64,000 nucleotides of DNA from Homarus americanus (lineage: Eukaryota > Arthropoda > Malacostraca > Decapoda > Nephropidae): positions 5,231,070 through 5,295,069 of the forward strand of contig NW_024726235.1 of NCBI RefSeq assembly GCF_018991925.1. The letters are read 5' to 3'. Made by a program: the position numbers and the translations under genes. Below, one piece after another: positions 58,630 to 64,000 of this stretch. The notes beneath the pieces were generated by a model that had not been told where the DNA came from, did not search any database, and saw only the letters and a list, made by a program, of their open reading frames with translations. Positions within the stretch are counted from its first letter, which is position 1, and the number at the start of each line of letters is the position of its first letter.

Positions 58630-60498
58630 TTGTTGATCAGTGTGCATTTGTTCACCCGAAATGTATTTGTTCATTTGTATGCATTTGTTCATCATAAATG
58701 TACTTGTTCGTCAGTAATGTATTTGTTCAGCCGTAATGTATTTGTTCACCGTAATGTATTTGTTCACCAGTAATGTATTTGTTCAGCTTTAATGAATTTG
58801 TTCATCAGTAATGTATTTGTTCATCAGTGATGTATTTGTTCATCAGTAATGTATTTGTTCATCAGTAATGTATTTGTTCATCAGTATCTATTTGTTCATC
58901 AGAATGTATTTGTTCATCAGTAATGTATTTCTTCACCCGTAATGTATTTGTTCATCAGTAATGTATTTGTTCACCCGTAATGTATTTGTTCATCAGTATG
59001 TATTTGTTCATCAGTAATGTATTTGTTCATCAGTAAGTATTTGTTCATCAGTATCTATTTGTTCATCAGTAATGTATTTGTTCATCAGTAATGTATTTCT
59101 TCACCCGTAATGTATTTGTTCATCAGTAATGTATTTGTTCACCCGTAATGTATTTGTTCATCAGTAATGTATTTGTTCATCAGTAATGTATTTGTTCATC
59201 AGTATCTATTTGTTCATCAGAATGTATTTGTTCATCAGTAATGTATTTCTTCACCCGTAATGTATTTGTCAGTAATGTATTTGTTCACCCGTAATGTATT
59301 TGTTCATCAGTGATGTATTTGTTCATCAGTAATGTATTTGTTCATCAGTAATGTATTTGTTCATCAGTATCTATTTGTTCATCAGTAATGTATTTGTTCA
59401 TCAGTAATGTATTTCTTCACCCGTAATGTTTGTTCATCAGTAATGTATTTGTTCACCCGTAATGTATTTGTTCATCAGTAATGTATTTGTTCGTCAGTAA
59501 TGTATTTGTCGTCAGTATGCATTTGTTCATCAGTAATGTATTTGTTCATCAGTAATGTATTTGTTCATCAGTAAGTATTTCTTCACCCGTAATGTATTTG
59601 TTCATCAGTAATGTATTTGTTCATCAGTATGCATTTGTTCATCAGTAAGTATTTGTTCATCAGTAATGTATTTCTTCACCCGTAATGTATTTGTTCATCA
59701 GTAATGTATTTGTTCGTCAGTAATGTATTTGTTCGTCAGTATGCATTTGTTCATCAGTAATGTATTTGTTCATCAGTAATGTATTTGTTCATCAGTAATG
59801 TATTTCTTCACCCATGTATTTGTTCATCAGTAATGTATTTGTTCATCAGTATGCATTTGTTCATCAGTGATGTATTTGTTCATCAGTAATGTATTTCTTC
59901 ACCCGTAATGTATTTGTTCATCAGTAATGTATTTGTTCATCAGTAATGTATTTGTTCATCAGTAATGTATTTGTTCATCAGTAATGTATTTGTTCATCAG
60001 TAATGTATTTGTTCATCAGTAATGTATTTCTTCACCCGTAATGTATTTGTTCATCAGTAATGTATTTGTTCATCAGTATGCATTTGTTCATCAGTACGTA
60101 TTTGTTCATCAGTAATGTATTTCTCACCGTAATGTATTTGTTCATCAGTAAGTATTTGTTCATCAGTAATGTATTTGTTCATCAGTAATGTATTTGTTCA
60201 TCAGTAATGTATTTGTTCATCAGTAATGTATTTGTTCATCAGTAATGTATTTGTTCATCAGTAATGTATTTGTTCATCAGTAATGTATTTGTTCATCAGT
60301 AATGTATTTGTTCATCAGTATCTATTTGTTCACCCGTAATGTATTTGTTCATCAGTAATGTATTTGTTCATCAGTAATGTATTTGTTCATCAGTAATGTA
60401 TTTGTTCATCAGTAATGTATTTGTTCATCAGTAATGCATTTGTTCATCAGTAATGTATTTGTTCATCAGTAATGTATTTGTTCATCAGTAATGTATTT
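58630..60498. repeat. 19-bp minisatellite, about 98 copies, with higher-order order
   Basis: Unit atgtatttgttcatcagta. Variants include cttcacccg in place of gttcatcag, tatgcat, tatctat and one-base deletions. The cttcaccc variant recurs near 58931, 59099, 59249, 59415, 59581, 59674, 59806, 59897, 60030 and 60123. Confidence 0.97.
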
Positions 60499-60613
60499 CT
60501 TTTCAATATTAGGTTATAAGTTTTCTTGTTCTGTCTGTTAATTGTGTGAATGTTAGTTATCAATAATTACTTTAAAATTTTTGTAGTCAGTTTTTTTAGT
60601 ATTGTTTTGTAAA

Positions 60614-60616
<3 letters not shown>

Positions 60617-60681
<65 letters not shown>
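60617..60681. repeat. (GT)n microsatellite
   Basis: About 32 GT units; a second shorter run at about 60845-60861. Confidence 0.97.
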
Positions 60682-60683
<2 letters not shown>

Positions 60684-60994
60684 AACTCCAAATGCTGTTT
60701 TAGCCTCTCTCTTAAATATAATTCTTGCCGCCATTATTTATAAGCTCGACCAACATAAGAGACCAACGCCCTTTCATTTCATTGGCGTAAAAGTTAAGAG
60801 ATTTTATTTCTACACGATCACTGCCTCGTTTTCTTTGTGGCTGCGTGTGTGTGTGTGTGTTGCCCCAACCATAGTGACGACGCGTTGTTATGGTGCCTGT
60901 GACGTCATGGTGAAAACAGGAGGTGTTGGTGCTGGTGATAGTGACGTTGTGTGTTGTTGTTGTCGTGTTTTTTAGATGCCGTGTTTGGTGTATT

Positions 60995-60998
<4 letters not shown>
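60682..60998. other. Unique DNA, no gene seen
   Basis: Non-repetitive apart from the short GT run. The open frames that start in the neighbouring GT run have no motif. Confidence 0.55.

Positions 60999-61053
<55 letters not shown>
60999..61053. repeat. (CT)n microsatellite
   Basis: About 27 CT units. Confidence 0.97.
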
Positions 61054-61059
<6 letters not shown>

Positions 61060-61680
61060 CTTCCTTATCCCTCATTTTCTATTTCCTTCCACCCTTTCTA
61101 TCCATCCCATCCTTTACCCTTCCTCTCCGTCCCTTTTCCTCTATACCTCCTCGCCCTTTTCACATCACCTCCTTCTCAACCTAACCTTAACCTACCCATT
61201 CCTCCTCCTTCCTGTTTCCTCTCACCCGCCCTTTCAAATTCTTACTCCTCATCCTTTTTTCCTCCCTGGTTCTTTTCCTCTCTCCTTACCCCCTACCTCC
61301 TCACCTCCTGTGTCCACCTCTTCCTCTCCACCCTCACCTCCCTTTCCTCTCCCTACCCGCACCTCCCCTTTCCTCTCCCTATCACCCGCACCTCTCCTTT
61401 TCTCTCCCTTCTCACCCACACCTCCCCTTTCCTCTCCTCTTCTCACACCTCCCCTTTCCTCTCCCTTCTCCTCACCCACTTCCTTTCCTTCTCTCACCCA
61501 CACCTCCCCTTTCCTCTCCCTTCATCCTCACCTCCCTGCCCTCTCATTTATCCACCTCCCTTTCCTCTCCCTCTCACTCTCTTACCTCCCTCTTTTCCTT
61601 CCCTATCACCCGCACCTCCCTTTCTCTTCCTCTCACCCACACCTTCCCTCATCTTTCCTCCCTCTCCCAACTCCTTCATC
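61054..61680. repeat. Pyrimidine-rich degenerate ~30-bp repeat
   Basis: Phrase cacctcccctttcctctccc recurs with tcaccc(a/g)ca between, from about 61316 to 61640. Spacing is 25-45 bp. Leu/Pro/Ser frames through it are artefacts. Confidence 0.85.
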
Positions 61681-61892
61681 GACCACTGGCAGCTTCCCAG
61701 AACACTCGCAGGTGTCACCAATCAACAGGTATTAGGAAGGTGACAGAACCCATGCGAGAACAGGTGTTGTCACATAGTCTGTCATCGTTATCTCACTGAT
61801 CGTATCAAACAGGAAGAGCGGCTGTTGTTGAGACCAGGAAGTGGCGCTGTAGAGGAACGCGAGGGAGGGTTATGGCAAGGTTCTTTTGTTTA

Positions 61893-62600
61893 AGTGGTGG
61901 TAGTGGTAGTGGTAGTGTGGTGGTGTAGTGGTAGTGGTGGTGTGGGTGGTAGAGGAAGGTAGGTGTAGTGGTAGTGGTGGTGGTGTGGTGGTGTAGTGGT
62001 GGTGTGGTGGTAGAGGAAGGGTGGTGGTGTAGTGGTAGTGGTGGTGGTGTGGTGGTGTAGTGGTAGTGGTGTAGTGGTAGGGTGGTAGTGGTGGTGGTGG
62101 TAGAGGAAGGGTATGGTGGTGTAGTGGTAGTGGTGGTGGTGTGGTGGTGTAGTGGTGATGTGGTGGTAGAGGAGGGTGGTAGTGGTAGTGGTGGTGGTGG
62201 TGGGTGTAGTGGTGGTGGTGGAGGGTAGGGGTGGTAGTGGTAGTGGTGTAGTAGTGGTGGTAGTGGTAGTGGTGTAGTGGTAGTGGTGGTGTGGTGGTAG
62301 AGAAGGGTGGTGGTGTAGTGGTAGTAGTGATGGTGGTGGGTGGTGGTGTGGTGGGTAGTGGTGGTGGTGGTGTAGTGGTAGTGGTGGTGGTGGTGTAGTG
62401 GTAGTGGTGGTGGTGTAGTGGTAGTGGTGATGGTGTGGTGGTGTGGTGGTAGTGGTAGTGGTAGTGGTGGTGTAGTGGTAGTGGTGGTGTGGTGGTGTAG
62501 TGGTAGTGGTAGTGTGGTGGTGTAGTGGTAGTGGTGGTGTGGTGGTGTAGTGGTAGTGTTGTGGTAGAGGAAGGTGGTGGTAGTAGTGGTGGTGTAGTGG
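61893..62600. repeat. GGT/GTA microsatellite, left part
   Basis: Mix of gtggtg and gtagtg hexamers with recurring gtagaggaaggg about every 55-110 bp. The same pattern resumes at 63027, after the dispersed repeat. Confidence 0.93.
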
Positions 62601-62605
62601 TGGAT

Positions 62606-63026
62606 CGGCTGTTTTGTACAATTAACCAGACCGTTCACATATATTTATTATTTGGGTTTAAGTAACGAAACCTAAACTGTAGTCCTTGTTTTATTATGAA
62701 AAGATTGTTTCTATAATTCCTGGAGTGTAGATCGACCGTAAGTCCACTGTATAGAGTGAATGAAAGGACGGCGTTTATGTATTATAAACGTTAGGTCACG
62801 TCCTACGATATAAGTTGATGTGAGCGACTAAGAGTAAGGGCCTCGCTGTGTGGGGCCAGATGTGCTGACGATGGGTTCTACTTTCCTGGGAGAGTTGCCT
62901 CTCACGTGTACAACTCATGTCTTACCTATAGACAGTGGAAGTTACAGGGGGTGAATCTGATTATATATCAGATGTATTGAACCATTTATAATATGTTCTG
63001 TTGATGAGACAGGGGCCCATTACAGT
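62606..63026. mobile_element. Unrecognised ~415-bp dispersed repeat, copy 2
   Basis: Matches 30893-31307 end to end. The left edge follows ggatcgg with ctgtt, and the right edge is ccattaca followed at once by gtggtagtgg. It lies inside a GGT/GTA microsatellite that has the same character on both sides, which gives sharp outer limits. Hairpins cgtttat/ataaacg (about 62772-62791) and atctga/tcagat (about 62957-62974) are kept. Confidence 0.75.
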
Positions 63027-63580
63027 GGTAGTGGTGGTGTGGTGGTAGTGGTAGTGGTGTGGTGGTAGAGGAAGGGTAGTGGTGTAGTGGTAGTGGTGGT
63101 GTAATGGTAGAGGGAAGGATAGTGGTAGTGGTAGGGAAGGATGGTGGTAGTGATAGTGGTGGTGGTGTGGTGGTGGTGGTGGTAGTGGTGGTGTGGTGGT
63201 GTAGTGGTAGTGGTGGGTAGTGGTAGTGGTAGTGGTGGTGGTGTGGTGGTAGTGGTGGTGTGGTGGTGTAGTGGTAGAGTGAAGGGTGGTGGTGTAGTGG
63301 TAGTGGGTGGTGGTGGTGTGGTGGTAGTGGTGGTGTGGTGGTAGTGGTAGTGGTGGTGGTGGTAGAGGAAGGGTGGTGGTGTAGGTAGTGGTGGTGTAAT
63401 GGTAGAGGAAGGGTGGTAGTGGTAGTGGTGGTGTAATGGTAGAGGAAGGATAGTGGTAGTGGTAGGGGAAGGATGGTGGTAGTGATAGTGGTGGTGGTGT
63501 GGTGGTGGTGTGGGGTGGTGGTGGTGGTGTTGTAGAGGAAGGATGGTGGTAGTAGTGGTGTGGCGGTGGTGGTGGTGGTT
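63027..63580. repeat. GGT/GTA microsatellite, right part
   Basis: Same hexamer mix and gtagaggaaggg phrase as 61893-62600. Two similar blocks containing gtggtgtaatggtagaggaa (from about 63086 and 63427) indicate internal duplication. Confidence 0.93.
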
Positions 63581-64000
63581 GGTTTTGAAAATGTTGGTAG
63601 TAGTAAGGATGACTGTGGTGGTGGTGGTGAGATAATGGTGGCGAGTCTGGCTGTTATAATGATGATGATGATGATGATGGTGATAATAGTGACTGTGGTG
63701 ATAATAGCTGTGGTCAACACTATATATTCGAGATAACACCAAAATATATGAGATGGCGTCCAGTGTTTGGTGGTGATGTAATTAATGATAGTAGTGATGA
63801 TGATGGTGATGGTGGTGACAGTGATGATGTAAGGTAGCAGGAGGCACAGGTAATGACGGATGGTATTAGTAGGGTGGTGTAATGAGGGGCTGGTGATGGT
63901 GATAATGGTGACCCTCCGATGACGTAGAGGATGGTAATGATGGTGACCCGTGATAGGTATAGTGATTATCATTATGGTGCTTTTTATGGTGATGATACCA
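63581..64000. repeat. GAT/GGT-rich degenerate tract
   Basis: (GAT)n at about 63658-63678 and further gatggtgatggtggtga phrases up to the window end, with short unique stretches between. Confidence 0.8.

Noticed and set aside
62606..63026. Classifying the ~415-bp repeat as a Helitron or a TIR transposon
   Set aside because: No convincing CTRR end with its hairpin, and no matching terminal inverted repeats or target duplication could be read from two copies.

Overview
The window looks like intergenic or intronic DNA from an arthropod nuclear genome, most probably a decapod crustacean. The reasons are a (TTAGG)n-type telomere motif at 18826-18858, its complement at 45101-45214, an extreme density of micro- and minisatellites, decayed non-LTR retrotransposons and a tRNA-derived SINE. 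The exact species is inference. I see no credible host protein-coding gene, no rRNA and no functional tRNA. Long open frames over the arrays exist only because a short unit repeats without a stop codon.

Layout. 1-7.3 kb: unique AT-rich DNA broken by (AC)n, (TA)n, (CAT)n and GGT arrays, a 27-bp and a 14-bp minisatellite, and a 5'-truncated EN-RT LINE (5993-6888) lying inside an older ~40-bp repeat array. 7.3-15.9 kb: a run of distinct minisatellites with units of about 27, 17, 33, 35, 21, 20, 11 and 35 bp, then GGT arrays. 16.0-17.2 kb: the 3' end of a second LINE family with RNase H and a zinc-knuckle tail, carrying two related perfect hairpins. 19.9-23.0 kb: a broken but near full-length EN-RT LINE of the same family as the 6-kb copy. 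23.4-30.6 kb: minisatellites with 21-, 12- and 53-bp units, microsatellites and SINE copy 1. 30.9-31.3 kb: copy 1 of an unrecognised ~415-bp dispersed repeat. 34.0-42.7 kb: arrays with units of about 27, 46, 46 (very G-rich), 23, 29 and 28 bp. 46.1-46.4 kb: SINE copy 2. 47.2-60.5 kb: 29-bp and ~70-bp arrays, then a 7.8-kb array of about 300 copies of a 25-bp unit that runs into a 100-N assembly gap, and a 1.9-kb array of a 19-bp unit. 61.0-64.0 kb: pyrimidine-rich and GGT/GTA microsatellite, split by copy 2 of the ~415-bp repeat.

By a rough count from the coordinates, nearly half of the window is tandem repeat, and interspersed elements add about 10%. The genes present are retrotransposon remnants only: EN and RT pieces, and RNase H plus zinc knuckle. 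The best candidates for something undescribed are the paired ~415-bp repeat with conserved hairpins, the duplicated zinc-knuckle hairpin in the RNase H LINE, the variant zonation of the 25-bp array, and the nested order inside the 27-, 46- and 19-bp arrays.
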